Part shown: positions 1 through 8,597 of the stretch, piece after piece
Numbering within the stretch: position 1 is the stretch's first letter
How the letters are laid out: each line of letters opens with the position of its first letter
Assembly (NCBI RefSeq): GCF_003010965.1
Contig: NZ_PGGM01000010.1
Location: 62,001-126,000 of the forward strand
Reading direction: 5' to 3'
DNA from: Phyllobacterium sophorae
GTDB taxonomy: Bacteria > Pseudomonadota > Alphaproteobacteria > Rhizobiales > Rhizobiaceae
Length of the DNA: 64,000 bases
The notes under the pieces: model-generated
Told to the model about the DNA's origin: nothing
The model's database searches: none
What the model saw: only the letters and a program-made list of their open reading frames with translations
Program-made: the position numbers and the translations under genes

Positions 1-177
1 AAGTTCATCCGGGTCGAGCGAGAAGCCTTCGCCGATATTGGTGCTGCCCGCATAGACGGACTGCCCCCCTTCACATAGGCGGGCGAGGTGTTTCCGCAGC
101 GCTGGCTCATCCAGAGCACCCCTATCATCAAAGGGTGTCAGACTGACCACCCACGCAGTTTTTTCTGGCTTAGACAT
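1..177 (-). CDS. DapA-family aldolase/lyase, N-terminal part (cut by window edge)
   Basis: The first 59 codons of a dihydrodipicolinate synthase/N-acetylneuraminate lyase family protein, running off the left edge. The ATG at 177 opens a frame with the family's N-terminal pattern: a strand ending VVSLTPFDD, then a helix with AALRKH-like spacing (DEPALRKHLARL) and a G-(S/T)-T-N-I-GEG turn where the family's GTTGE loop lies. Members form a Schiff base and condense or cleave 2-oxo acids, often with pyruvate as one partner. The Schiff-base lysine is outside the window. It lies next to the GntR-controlled catabolic genes, so a retro-aldol role is plausible but inferred. The family is clear; the substrate is unknown. 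Confidence 0.8.
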   Translation of the reverse strand, partial: MSKPEKTAWVVSLTPFDDRGALDEPALRKHLARLCEGGQSVYAGSTNIGEGFSLDPDEL

Positions 178-314
178 GTGTTAGCCAACCTGGCCGAGGA
201 TGCTCGTAACGACGCCCGAACCCGTTCGCATATAGACACATCGGTCCGGGGTCCGCGAACATTGTTTTCTCCCTCATAGCTGCGTATCCTCCGATACGGG
301 GCGGCCGTTCCCGG

Positions 315-668
315 TCAGGGCCGGCGGACCGTCACAGAAATGTATGTGACCGGTTCATCAGTTTCGTTCGCGATTGAATGAGTGACACCATCAGTCATGC
401 TGATCACCTCGCCAGGGCCATAGTTCGTTTCCGTTCCGCCTCGCCGATCCGTAAAGATTCCCTCGAGCACATAAATGACCTCAGGCCGTCCCGCATGGGA
501 ATGCGGAGCATATGATCCTCCGGCCTCTATGGTCGTTTTGCTCATGCGCAGGACGTGACCCTCCAAAGCGCCGATCTCCCCAGCAAGCTCTACCACCGCA
601 AGTCTGCTGGTCATAAATCCGACCGGTTGAGGTTCCTTGCGCGAATCCGGCAATTCAGTGTTATTCAT
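315..668 (-). CDS. small single-domain cupin protein
   Basis: A 117-residue protein made almost entirely of one cupin barrel. Motif 1 is visible around residues 53-72 (PHSHAGRPEVIYVLEG), with two His and one Glu as likely metal ligands. Motif 2 is around 84-100 (YGPGEVISMTDGVTHSI), with the last metal His. Such small cupins act as isomerases or dioxygenases or bind ligands, and the sequence does not say which. There is no signal peptide, so it should be cytoplasmic. The start at 668 lies just behind a GntR-type operator and a candidate promoter, which ties it to the regulon of the neighbouring GntR gene. A role in the same carboxylate pathway is inferred from that shared site. Confidence 0.8.
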   Translation of the reverse strand: MNNTELPDSRKEPQPVGFMTSRLAVVELAGEIGALEGHVLRMSKTTIEAGGSYAPHSHAGRPEVIYVLEGIFTDRRGGTETNYGPGEVISMTDGVTHSIANETDEPVTYISVTVRRP

Positions 669-683
669 TTTTGGTCCACCATT

Positions 684-707
684 TTGGTATCCAAGTTAAT
701 ATACCAA
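684..707 (-). promoter_or_regulatory. GntR-type operator 1 (cupin gene)
   Basis: Half-sites TTGGTAT (684-690) and ATACCAA (701-707) are separated by 10 bp. The right half overlaps a candidate -10 (TATTTG, complement of 705-710), which lies 17 bp from a -35 TTGACA (complement of 728-733). Binding here would block the cupin promoter. The same geometry recurs before gntR and before the Bug operon. Confidence 0.7.
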
Positions 708-919
708 ATACATGGCCCTGTGACGACTGTCAATTTGCAATATGACAACCAATTTTAGGCTTAGAAACGTAATTTGGCCGGGCCATCCCCGCAAACGTTG
801 TACAAGCGGCCGCCGAGAGCTTATATTGCGGGATGTGCGCGTGAAACGCGCGGTTTCCGCCTTACACCCAAACTGGCAGCCCGGTCTGCTTGGAGCCTTC
901 ACGGCAGCATATGATCCGC

Positions 920-948
920 GCGCGTTGCCCAGGCATCGGGCAACGCGC
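920..948. terminator. 11-bp hairpin downstream of gntR
   Basis: Arms GCGCGTTGCCC (920-930) and GGGCAACGCGC (938-948) match perfectly around a 7-nt loop, about 40 bp beyond the gntR stop. No strong T-run follows, so it may be a weak or Rho-aided terminator. Apart from the operator, nothing else was recognised between 669 and 989. Confidence 0.55.
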
Positions 949-989
949 GAAGCCTTCGCAGGGACGATCAGTGCGCGGGTCCTTGATTA

Positions 990-1676
990 TCAGGCGCTGA
1001 CTTTGAGACCGCGCATGCGCAGGCCTTGTGCCTGCGCCTTGATGGCCGACAATAACCGGTCACGCGAGTGCGCCACGTGGCGTTCCATCATGGCAGCGGC
1101 CTCATCCCCTTTGCCTGCTTCCACCAAGTCGATCAACGCCTCATGCTCGCGCGCGCCAACGTCATCTTTATCGGTCTTGAGATCCAGCCAACGTGCGCGG
1201 TAAACCACACGCATGATATCCTCCAAAGCCCGGAGCGTGAAAGCGTTGTTCGCGATACGGGCGAATTCAAGGTGGAATTCTTCCGCCTTCGGTGCGCGCT
1301 CCTCTACCTCATGCGACGCGGCAGACGACTCTTTAGCCAACGCTCTCAAGCGCGCGATGTCCTCCGACGTTGCGACCTGCGCGGCCTGCCGGACAGCCGC
1401 ACATTCAAGAAGAGCACGAAACGCAAACGCCTGCTCCAGCTCCCCTAATTCAATCGGCGCAACGGTGTAACTCCGCTCTCCCTTGCGAACGAGGCCATCG
1501 CTTTCCAATTTGACCAGGGCTGCCCGAATTGGCGTGCGGGAGGACTCCAGAAAGGTTTCGAGAGCCCGTTCAGCCAAAGCTTGTCCGGGCAAGAGTTCAA
1601 GTGACAGTATGGCCTTCTTCAACCGGTCATAGGTGGCGGCAGTTGCAGATCGGTTTTCCGTCGATTCATAGCGCAT
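990..1676 (-). CDS. GntR-family transcriptional regulator (FadR/FCD subfamily)
   Basis: A 228-residue regulator. Residues about 10-75 form the GntR winged helix: YDRLKKAILSLELLPG, then SRTPIRAALVKLESDGLV. Residues about 85-210 form the all-helical FCD ligand domain, with Asp/His positions typical of metal-dependent acid sensing. The ATG at 1676 has an AGAGGTG ribosome site. FCD regulators usually bind an organic acid and leave DNA when it is present. An operator copy lies inside its own promoter (TTGACC complement of 1724-1729, TATTCT complement of 1702-1707), so autoregulation is likely. Copies of the same half-sites precede the cupin, the FMN reductase and the Bug operon, which define its probable regulon. 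Confidence 0.92.
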   Translation of the reverse strand: MRYESTENRSATAATYDRLKKAILSLELLPGQALAERALETFLESSRTPIRAALVKLESDGLVRKGERSYTVAPIELGELEQAFAFRALLECAAVRQAAQVATSEDIARLRALAKESSAASHEVEERAPKAEEFHLEFARIANNAFTLRALEDIMRVVYRARWLDLKTDKDDVGAREHEALIDLVEAGKGDEAAAMMERHVAHSRDRLLSAIKAQAQGLRMRGLKVSA

Positions 1677-1687
1677 AGTTTCACCTC

Positions 1688-1711
1688 TTGGTATCCATTA
1701 CAGAATACCAA
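1688..1711 (-). promoter_or_regulatory. GntR-type operator 2 (gntR autoregulation)
   Basis: TTGGTAT (1688-1694), 10 bp, ATACCAA (1705-1711). It covers the candidate -10 of gntR (complement of 1702-1707) and ends about 12 bp before the start codon. Confidence 0.7.
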
Positions 1712-1790
1712 ACCAGCCCGTCTGGTCAATGCAACACGACCTATAAAGTCAAAAGGTGCGCGAAGCGATTGCAAACCACGAACGCTTGAG

Positions 1791-1805
1791 ATACCAATTT
1801 GGTAT
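1791..1805 (+). promoter_or_regulatory. GntR-type operator 3, half-sites back to back (FMN reductase gene)
   Basis: ATACCAA (1791-1797) and TTGGTAT (1799-1805) form a perfect 15-bp palindrome with a single central base. The half-sites match operators 1, 2 and 4 but the order is reversed and the spacing is short. It lies immediately upstream of the AGGAG ribosome site of the rightward FMN reductase gene. Confidence 0.6.
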
Positions 1806-1823
1806 CCAAATAGGAGCGTGGAT

Positions 1824-2414
1824 GTGACTGACCGGAGAGAGATAAACGCTATTGGCCTTTGCGGCAGCCTCAGGAGAGGCTCATACAATATGCTGGCGCT
1901 TCGCGCTGCCCAGAAACTTGCCCCGCATGGGATGACTGTCAGCATTGAAAGTATTGCTGAAATTCCGCTTTACAATGAGGATCTGCGAACCACGGATACA
2001 CCCGACGCCGTTGTCATTCTCAAAAACAAGATTGCTGCGGCGGACGCGATACTTCTGGTATCCCCGGAATACAACTATTCAATTCCAGGGGTCCTGAAGA
2101 ACGCTCTGGATTGGCTGTCACGCCCCCCGGAACCACCCTTCAACGGAAAACCCGTTGCAATCATGGGTGCAAGCATCGGCCATCTCGGGACGGCTCGTGG
2201 TCAATATCACTTACGTCAGGTGCTCGTTTATATGAACACGTTCACACTGAACAAGCCCGAAGTCTTCATCGGCCAGGCAGACAGAAAGTTCGACGCAAAC
2301 GGACACCTGATTGATGAAACAACAATCAGACACATCGCGGAACAGTTGAAGAGCCTGGACCAGCTTGTGAGGCGATTGAACCCTGAGCGTTTCGCCCTGA
2401 GTTTAAATCATTGA
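1824..2414 (+). CDS. NADPH-dependent FMN reductase family protein
   Basis: A flavodoxin-fold reductase of about 196 residues. The N-terminal phosphate-binding loop reads GLCGSLRRGSYN. SPEYNYSIPGVLKNALDWLSR near residues 78-98 is the flavin/NADPH signature of the YieF/ChrR/SsuE group, split here as SPEYNYSIPG and LKNALDWLSR. Such enzymes reduce FMN, quinones or chromate with NAD(P)H. GTG at 1824 is the best start: AGGAG at 1812-1816 sits 7 nt before it, whereas the GTG at 1818 would be only 1 nt away. The operator just upstream suggests control by the adjacent GntR. It may serve a flavin-dependent step or protect against quinones; the substrate is not visible. Confidence 0.88.
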   Translation: MTDRREINAIGLCGSLRRGSYNMLALRAAQKLAPHGMTVSIESIAEIPLYNEDLRTTDTPDAVVILKNKIAAADAILLVSPEYNYSIPGVLKNALDWLSRPPEPPFNGKPVAIMGASIGHLGTARGQYHLRQVLVYMNTFTLNKPEVFIGQADRKFDANGHLIDETTIRHIAEQLKSLDQLVRRLNPERFALSLNH

Positions 2415-2421
2415 ATGCGGC

Positions 2422-2447
2422 TGCCGGACATGAACGCCTGTCCGGCA
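2422..2447. terminator. bidirectional hairpin between convergent genes
   Basis: TGCCGGACA (2422-2430) pairs perfectly with TGTCCGGCA (2439-2447) around an 8-nt loop. It lies between the ends of the rightward FMN reductase and the leftward gamma-carbonic anhydrase, where a shared terminator is expected. Confidence 0.65.
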
Positions 2448-2501
2448 CGGGGACAGGGGTCTCAGGCCAGCGTGTCGCGCGACTGACTGACGTTCAAATG
2501 T

Positions 2502-3032
2502 TCATTGGCTGATACGCTGCAGACCAGCTGCAAAATGCCGGGCGCGGATGGCGTAATCTTCTGCCGATCTGCGCAGCATTGCTTCACCGTTACCGTCAAT
2601 CTGGCGGATGACTTTCGCAGGCGCTCCCACGACCAGCGAATTGTCCGGTATTTTCTCACCCTCTCGAACCAGCGCGCAGGCACCGATCAGGCAGTTGTTG
2701 CCGATCATGGCACCGTTCAGGACGGTGGCACCCATACCGACAAGTGTGTTGTCGCCGATCGTGCAACCGTGAACGATCGCCTGGTGTCCGATGGTGCAGC
2801 CCTGCCCTATCGTGACGGGAAAGCCCGGATCGGTGTGGATTATGCAGTTCTCCTGGATGTTGGTCATCGCACCGATGGTTATGTTTTCGTTGTCACCACG
2901 CAGAACCGCCCCAAACCATATACCGACACCTTCATTAACCTCCACCTTGCCGATCAGCACCGCAGTTTCGGCAATCCACGAAAACGAGCCTTCAAATCTC
3001 GGCCCGGTACCATCCAGCGAATAAATTGCCAC
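2502..3032 (-). CDS. gamma-carbonic anhydrase-like hexapeptide-repeat protein
   Basis: A 176-residue left-handed beta-helix protein with repeated hexapeptides such as VTIGQG, CTIGHQ and CTIGDN. The three metal histidines of the YrdA/PaaY/CaiE class are visible: IIHTDPG, then IGHQAIVHG. The GTG at 3032 preceded by GAGGAAAA gives the usual family length; an ATG at 3140 would add 36 unrelated residues overlapping the next gene. Members of this group lie in CoA-ester operons (paaY, caiE), where they act as thioesterases or metal-dependent helpers. Here it is the last gene of an operon with a CoA-transferase and an HMG-CoA-lyase-like enzyme, so a housekeeping thioesterase role is a reasonable inference. 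Confidence 0.87.
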   Translation of the reverse strand: MAIYSLDGTGPRFEGSFSWIAETAVLIGKVEVNEGVGIWFGAVLRGDNENITIGAMTNIQENCIIHTDPGFPVTIGQGCTIGHQAIVHGCTIGDNTLVGMGATVLNGAMIGNNCLIGACALVREGEKIPDNSLVVGAPAKVIRQIDGNGEAMLRRSAEDYAIRARHFAAGLQRISQ

Positions 3033-3136
3033 AGCATTTTCCTCTACAACTTGGAAATGGAACCAGCATTCGCGGTATGCTGGCACAGTCACAACCGACC
3101 GGCGACGCTTTCCGTCGGACGGGACACTTACGCAAT

Positions 3137-4069
3137 TCATGCGGCGTGGGAGTTCTCCCGGTAGGTGAGCGGCAACCCGGCGTGGGCCATTTTGCTGAAG
3201 AATGTTTGGCCCGGCAGTATCTCCGTCAGCATCCGCTGTGTTTCGATCAATTGATCAAGATTGATTCCCGTGTCCAGTCCCATTGATTCCAGCATGTAGA
3301 CGAGGTCTTCCGTTGCGATGTTGCCGCTTGCGCCGGGAGCAAATGGACATCCGCCGAGCCCGCCGAGTGAAGAATCGAACGAACGAATACCGGTATCAAG
3401 CGCGGCAACAACATTAGCGAGACCTGTCCCTCGCGTATCATGAAAATGTGCAGAGTTGACTCTGTCGCCGACGGCGTCCCGCACCTTCCCAAACAGTCGG
3501 CGCACCTGTCCCGGCGTTGCATAACCGACTGTGTCGGCAAGGCCGATCTCGTCCGCGCCCGCCTCGACCGCCGCAACAGACAAACGCACAACTTCATCCT
3601 CGGACACCGCGCCCTGCAAAGTGCAGCCGAAAGCCGTAGCAATCCCGGCTTCCAGACGAAACCCCAATCCTGTCTCCCTACGCATCATGGCGACACGTCC
3701 CACTTCGGCCACCATCTCGTCGGGCGTCTTGCGGACATTGGCAGAAGAGTGCGCTTCGCTTGCCGATACGGGCATAACGATAATGTCTGCACCGGCTTCC
3801 GATGCGGCAATTGCCCCCTTCATATTGGGTGCCAGGGCCGCCACGTGAATCTTGCTTATTCCGAGCGAGGCTTTGACGACGGCAGCGGCATCTGCCATCT
3901 GCGGCAGATTCTTCACCGGAACAAACGAAGCGACCTCAAAACGTTTAACTCCACATGCTTGCTCAGCGGATAACCACCTCAGTTTCTCCGCCGTTGGCAC
4001 GACAATGGGCAGCATCTGCAAGCCATCCCGAAGACCGACCTCGACAACCTCAACTCTTTCTCTGTTCAT
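3137..4069 (-). CDS. hydroxymethylglutaryl-CoA lyase family protein
   Basis: A 310-residue TIM-barrel lyase of the DRE-TIM (HMGL-like) superfamily. It has VEVGLRDGLQ at the N-terminus (metal Asp), HFHDTRGTG near residue 205 (metal His pair) and GGCPFAPGASGNIATED near residue 235, where the Cys is the mobile-loop catalytic residue of HMG-CoA lyase. The reaction type is retro-Claisen cleavage of a 3-hydroxy-3-alkylacyl-CoA to acetyl-CoA plus a 2-oxo product. The RDGLQNE consensus reads RDGLQML, so the substrate may differ from HMG-CoA. The ATG at 4069 with GGGAGAG is preferred to upstream starts. It follows the CoA-transferase by 10 bp and probably cleaves the thioester that enzyme makes. Confidence 0.9.
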   Translation of the reverse strand: MNRERVEVVEVGLRDGLQMLPIVVPTAEKLRWLSAEQACGVKRFEVASFVPVKNLPQMADAAAVVKASLGISKIHVAALAPNMKGAIAASEAGADIIVMPVSASEAHSSANVRKTPDEMVAEVGRVAMMRRETGLGFRLEAGIATAFGCTLQGAVSEDEVVRLSVAAVEAGADEIGLADTVGYATPGQVRRLFGKVRDAVGDRVNSAHFHDTRGTGLANVVAALDTGIRSFDSSLGGLGGCPFAPGASGNIATEDLVYMLESMGLDTGINLDQLIETQRMLTEILPGQTFFSKMAHAGLPLTYRENSHAA

Positions 4070-4079
4070 GCGGCTCTCC

Positions 4080-5318
4080 CTATGCTGATTGCGCGGCTCG
4101 GGCGCCGTTGCCTGCTGCTGGCACGGCCGGAAGCGGCACATCAGAAACGACGCCAGCTTGAAGCAATTTGCTGACGCTCGCTTCGTCTAGTCCGCAGGCG
4201 AGCAGAACCTCTCTCGTGTCGGCACCAACGGCGGGTAGTCCTCCTGGGGGGTTCAGCCGAGATCCGCCAAAAGTAATCGGAAGCGCCGGGGTGCGCGCCG
4301 CGGTACCATCCGGCAGCTTGATATCGATCAGGCCGCCTGACGCCAGAAGATGCGGATCGTTCAGCAGTTCTCCGGGCCGCCGCACGGGTGCAAACGGCAG
4401 GCCAATCGCTTCAAGACGTGCAATAAGATCATTGACTGGTAGAGTTCTCAGCATTTCGCGGACCTCCGGCAGCAGCCAGTAGCGTTGTTTCGCCCGCTCG
4501 TTGTTGCTTTGAAGCCGGGCATCCTTCAACCACTCCTCGCGTCCGAATTCGACGCAGAAGTCGTGCCATTGCCCATCGCCAATGATGCCGACAAAGAGTT
4601 GCGTGCCATCAGGCATGTCAAAGAGATCGTAAACAGGCCAGGGTCGCTCTTTCACCGACCATGGTTCGGATGGCTCCCCGGTAACCGCTTCGGCCAGCAT
4701 CGCCTGCGCCATTAAAAATACGTTGTTCTCGAACAGCGATGCTTGCACTTCCTGCCCCTTACCGGTGGACTCGCGTTGACGAACAGCTGCCTGGATCGCA
4801 ATAACACCAAACATGGCTCCCATAACATCGTTTACCGAGGCTCCGGCCCGCATGGGCTTACCTGGAAGGCCTGTCATGTATGCGAGCCCGCCCATCATTT
4901 GCACCACTTCATCAAGCGCTGAACGGTGTTCATAGGGCCCCGGGAGAAATCCTTTCAACGAACAATAGATCAGTTTCTCATTGAGCCCTGACAAAGTGTC
5001 ATAGGCTAGTCCCAGACTCTCCATACGGCCCGGGCGGAAATTCTCAATAACGACATCCGAATCGGCCATAAGCCTTTTCACGACTTCCAATCCTTCAGGA
5101 CTTTTCATATCCACCGCGATGCTTTTTTTATTCCGGTTGAAAGCCGCGAAAAAACCCGCCGCAAGGCCGCTGAGGTATCTGGTGCGGTCGCCCCGCGGCA
5201 ACGGTTCAATTTTGATCACTTCGGCACCGAGATCAGCGAGAATCAGGCCGCAGCAAGGGCCCATAACCATCTGGGTGAACTCGAGCACACGCAGGCCCTT
5301 GAGGGGGAGGTTTTTCAT
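4080..5318 (-). CDS. CaiB/BaiF family (class III) CoA-transferase
   Basis: A 412-residue class III CoA-transferase. It opens LKGLRVLEFTQMVMGPCCG, continues with LGAEVIKIE and NRNKKSIAVDM, and has VIENFRPGRM, all standard family blocks. The catalytic Asp is likely in SALDEVVQMMGG, around residue 139. These enzymes move CoA between carboxylates through mixed anhydride and thioester intermediates. The start at 5318 follows GGAGA. It sits between the aldehyde dehydrogenase (which makes an acid) and the HMG-CoA-lyase-like gene (which needs a thioester), so it probably activates the acid. The acid's identity is not readable from sequence. Confidence 0.93.
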   Translation of the reverse strand: MKNLPLKGLRVLEFTQMVMGPCCGLILADLGAEVIKIEPLPRGDRTRYLSGLAAGFFAAFNRNKKSIAVDMKSPEGLEVVKRLMADSDVVIENFRPGRMESLGLAYDTLSGLNEKLIYCSLKGFLPGPYEHRSALDEVVQMMGGLAYMTGLPGKPMRAGASVNDVMGAMFGVIAIQAAVRQRESTGKGQEVQASLFENNVFLMAQAMLAEAVTGEPSEPWSVKERPWPVYDLFDMPDGTQLFVGIIGDGQWHDFCVEFGREEWLKDARLQSNNERAKQRYWLLPEVREMLRTLPVNDLIARLEAIGLPFAPVRRPGELLNDPHLLASGGLIDIKLPDGTAARTPALPITFGGSRLNPPGGLPAVGADTREVLLACGLDEASVSKLLQAGVVSDVPLPAVPAAGNGARAAQSA

Positions 5319-5353
5319 CTATGTCTCCGTTTTTCTTAGCCTGGCATCCGAAA

Positions 5354-6862
5354 CTATTGGTAGCGGATCATGACTGTTTTTGTTTCGAGATAATGCTCCA
5401 GGCCTTCCCGGCCATGTTCCCGGCCAAGACCAGACTGCTTCATCCCGCCAAATGGAAGATTTGCATCAAGCACATTGTGAGTATTGACCCAGACAGTGCC
5501 CGCCCGAAGAGCCTTGGTCACACGCATCGCGCGGTCAAGATTGGATGTCCAGACCGAAGCCGCCAGCCCGAACGACGTGTCATTCGCGAGTGCCACGGCT
5601 TCCTCTTCATCATCAAACGGCATGGCCACGATTACCGGTCCGAATACCTCGTCGCGGACTACTTCCATGTCGGGGGTGACGTGGCTCAGCAACGTCGGAG
5701 CCACAAAGAATCCGTGCTCGGGCACCGTGCGCTGACCACTCGCGAGATGGGCGCCAGCCTGTGCTGCACGTTGAATAAAGCCCGAGACGCGATCACGCTG
5801 TTTTGCAGATACTACGGGGTTGAGTTCGGACTCCGGATCCAGTCCGGAGCCGAAAGTCAGGCTATCAGCGACCTTGCCAAGCCTCTCAACCATCTCATCG
5901 TGAATGCGGCGGTCGATCAGAACGCGCGTTGCTGCGGTACAGACCTGTCCCTGGTTAAAAAAGAGACCAAGCCGGGCAACAAGCTGGTCCTGGTTGGATC
6001 CCATGTCGGGGAACAGCAGCATCGGGGATTTGCCCCCGAGTTCCAGGGTGAAACGCTTCATACCATCAATGGCCGCGTGACCGATCAATTTTCCGACCTC
6101 TGTCGAACCCGTGAACGCGAGTTTGTCGACTCCTGTATTCCTTGCGAGGGCCGCACCGGCAACATCGCCCCGGCCCGTGACGATATTGACGACGCCGGAC
6201 GGCAGCCCGGCATCCTGGCAAAGCCGTCCGAAAAGAAGCGCAGTCAGCGGCGTTTCCTCGGAAGGTTTGACGACAATCGTGCATCCGGCCGCCAGGGCAC
6301 TCGCCACCTTCCACACCAGCATAGAGAGGGGGAAATTCCACGGGATGATCGCACCCACGACGCCGACAGGCTCCCGCAGCGTGTATGTCATGTAGCGACT
6401 TCCCGCGGGTGGCGCCTGGATCGAGCTTTGGAGTGTATGTCCCTCAATCTTCGTCGCCCATCCGGCCATGTAGCGCAGATAGTCGACGGAGGCGCCGACC
6501 TCGATTGCCCGCGACAGCCCGATATTCTTGCCGTTATTCAATGATTCCAGTTGTGCGAATGTTTCACCCTGAGCTTCCAGACAATCAGCGAGCTTCAGAA
6601 TCAACCGTTCTCGGTCGGCGGGCCTCAGCCGTGACCACTCGCCGGTCAGAGCCGCGCGTGCTGCCCTCACCGCCTGGTCGATTTCCGCCTCGCCGCAAGC
6701 TGGAACACTCGCAATAACCTGCCCGGTCGCCGGATCGAATACCTCAAGGCGATCGGTCCCGGGGGTAGGCTGGAACACTCCGTCGATGAAGATTTCATGC
6801 GGCCCCTTGAGAAAGGTCCGCACCTCCGCACTCACATGCGCGAGGGTTTGGTCTGTCGCCAT
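5354..6862 (-). CDS. NAD(P)-dependent aldehyde dehydrogenase
   Basis: A 502-residue class I/II-like aldehyde dehydrogenase. It has the Rossmann pattern GFTGSTEVGK (written here as AFTGSTEVGK), the general-base Glu in LELGGKSP, the catalytic Cys in NQGQVCTAATR and the C-terminal PFGGMKQSGLGRE block. It oxidises an aldehyde to a carboxylate in the cytoplasm. AAAGGAA precedes the ATG. The upstream neighbour is a ThDP enzyme related to 2-oxo-acid decarboxylases, whose product would be an aldehyde; the downstream neighbour is a CoA-transferase. The order decarboxylase, dehydrogenase, CoA-transferase, lyase reads as consecutive steps, which is inference from position. Confidence 0.95.
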   Translation of the reverse strand: MATDQTLAHVSAEVRTFLKGPHEIFIDGVFQPTPGTDRLEVFDPATGQVIASVPACGEAEIDQAVRAARAALTGEWSRLRPADRERLILKLADCLEAQGETFAQLESLNNGKNIGLSRAIEVGASVDYLRYMAGWATKIEGHTLQSSIQAPPAGSRYMTYTLREPVGVVGAIIPWNFPLSMLVWKVASALAAGCTIVVKPSEETPLTALLFGRLCQDAGLPSGVVNIVTGRGDVAGAALARNTGVDKLAFTGSTEVGKLIGHAAIDGMKRFTLELGGKSPMLLFPDMGSNQDQLVARLGLFFNQGQVCTAATRVLIDRRIHDEMVERLGKVADSLTFGSGLDPESELNPVVSAKQRDRVSGFIQRAAQAGAHLASGQRTVPEHGFFVAPTLLSHVTPDMEVVRDEVFGPVIVAMPFDDEEEAVALANDTSFGLAASVWTSNLDRAMRVTKALRAGTVWVNTHNVLDANLPFGGMKQSGLGREHGREGLEHYLETKTVMIRYQ

Positions 6863-6890
6863 AATCGTCTGTTCCTTTCGCGGGTTTCCG

Positions 6891-8567
6891 TCAACGCACT
6901 TTCGGCATCAAGATGAGCGGCCACGGACTGGGCATCTCTCCGCACGGGACATGCACCAAGGTGGGCCTTCCGCTTGCAAAGCCGGCCTTTACAGCCTCCT
7001 CCAGCTCTTCGGCCGTACGGGCGCGCAGGCCCATTGCGCCGAAGGATTCCGCCAGTTTGACAAAATCGGGGCTCGCGAGATCTGCGGCAATTACGCGGTT
7101 GCCGTAACGCTCCTGTTGAATGCGCTTGACGTTGCCGTACATGGCATTGTCGAAAACCACGAAGACAACGTTCAGATTGTGTTTAACCGCCGTCGCAAGT
7201 TCGCCAACCTGGTACAGAAAGCCGCCGTCTCCCGAGATGGCGAGCACGGGGCGGTCCGGCATGGCGGCCTTGACCCCCAACGCGGTCCCGATGCCCCAGC
7301 CGAGATTGTCCTGGTAACCGGGGGACAAAAACGAGCGTGGGGCGAATACGGGAAAGGCAAGTCTGCTGACAAATCCGACTTGCGTCACCTCGTCCACGAA
7401 GATGCCTTCCTTTGGCAACGCTGCCCGAAGGGCCTTGAGAAAGCTCATCTGAGGCTCGAGGGCACGCAGCTTGTCCGCCAGCCAATTATTATGCATCGAG
7501 AGTTCACCATCTCGATGCAACCGTTGCCTGTTGAATGCGGGCAGCATTTCGAGAAGGGCCCTTGCGTATGCCGACGCGTCCCCGACCAGGGCCACGGTCG
7601 CCTTCCGGAACCGGTCCGGCTCCTCGGGATTGATATCGACCCGGATGATCTTCAGGTCATCTGAAACTCCCCACATGCTTTGTTGCGTGTGCAGCCGTGT
7701 GCCGATTGCCAGCACGACATCCGCCTCCGCCCAAAGGCGGTGTGCAACCGGCAACCGGACATTCAGACGGTGATCCGATGGAATAACGCCCGTGCCGCGG
7801 CGATAACCGGAAACCGGTGCTTCGAGCATCTCCGCCAGTGCCGCCACTTGCGCGCCCGCATCCTGGGCACCGCCTCCGACTATGATGAGAGGCCGTTCAG
7901 CTTCGGCCAGAATTCTGGCCGCTCGGTCGACAGCCTCGACATCTATCGAGACGGCACGCTCAACATATGGCGGAATGTCGAGATCAATTCTCGCTTGCTG
8001 GGCAAGGACATCCATCGAGCACTCCAGCACGACGGGACCCTGGCGTCCGGAACTGGCCGACCTGATCGCTTCATCCACAATTCCCGGAGCCTCCTGTGGC
8101 GTGCGGATGCGCGTGGCCTGTTTGGAGAAATGACGAGCTATCCCCAGTTGATCGTGCAATTCATGCAGATGGCCATGGCCGCGGTCGATGTCTGCCTGCG
8201 GGATCTGGCCAACGAGTGCGATCACCGGCGCGTTCATACTGTAGGCCGTGAGCAATGCCGCCGACGCATTGAGGAACCCGGGGCCCGGAACCACCGCGCA
8301 GACTTGCGGCCTTCCCGTCACGAGGGCCGCGCCGAGCGCCATATAGGCGGCTGCTTGCTCGTGGCGCGGGTGAATAACCCGCAAGCGATCCCCTGCCCGG
8401 TAGAATGCGTCGAACAAGGGATCACTCTGGAGGCCCGGCAGCGCGTAAACAGTGTCGACGCCCTGCCGGATCAACGTTTCGACGATGGCGTCGGCGGTGG
8501 TCACCGGAGCCGGATACTGGTCACCGGCCTCAAGGCCCGCTATCGCTTTCGAAGCCGGTTGTATCAT
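6891..8567 (-). CDS. thiamine diphosphate-dependent enzyme (acetolactate synthase/decarboxylase-like)
   Basis: A 558-residue three-domain ThDP enzyme. The N-terminal PYR domain carries the cofactor-activating Glu in PRHEQAAAYMA (around residue 70). A central Rossmann domain follows (about 205-340). The C-terminal PP domain has AISGDGGFLYQ followed by FDNAMYGN, the metal/ThDP-binding motif (around 440-475). The family includes acetolactate synthase, benzoylformate and oxalyl-CoA decarboxylases, and many catabolic decarboxylases or lyases. No acetolactate synthase small subunit is nearby. The start at 8567 has only a weak ribosome site (TGGA). In this operon a non-oxidative 2-oxo-acid decarboxylation feeding the aldehyde dehydrogenase is the most economical reading. 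Confidence 0.9.
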   Translation of the reverse strand: MIQPASKAIAGLEAGDQYPAPVTTADAIVETLIRQGVDTVYALPGLQSDPLFDAFYRAGDRLRVIHPRHEQAAAYMALGAALVTGRPQVCAVVPGPGFLNASAALLTAYSMNAPVIALVGQIPQADIDRGHGHLHELHDQLGIARHFSKQATRIRTPQEAPGIVDEAIRSASSGRQGPVVLECSMDVLAQQARIDLDIPPYVERAVSIDVEAVDRAARILAEAERPLIIVGGGAQDAGAQVAALAEMLEAPVSGYRRGTGVIPSDHRLNVRLPVAHRLWAEADVVLAIGTRLHTQQSMWGVSDDLKIIRVDINPEEPDRFRKATVALVGDASAYARALLEMLPAFNRQRLHRDGELSMHNNWLADKLRALEPQMSFLKALRAALPKEGIFVDEVTQVGFVSRLAFPVFAPRSFLSPGYQDNLGWGIGTALGVKAAMPDRPVLAISGDGGFLYQVGELATAVKHNLNVVFVVFDNAMYGNVKRIQQERYGNRVIAADLASPDFVKLAESFGAMGLRARTAEELEEAVKAGFASGRPTLVHVPCGEMPSPWPLILMPKVR

Positions 8568-8597
8568 TGCAAATTATCCAGGTTTGAGTACCGCCGG

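Noticed and set aside
742-1203. 153-codon rightward frame over the gntR terminator and 3' end
   Set aside because: It is antisense to gntR, has no ribosome site or family motif, and contains the hairpin at 920-948.
5321-6544. 407-codon frame opposite the aldehyde dehydrogenase
   Set aside because: It is a shadow of a high-GC gene; the aldehyde dehydrogenase frame on the other strand carries all catalytic motifs.
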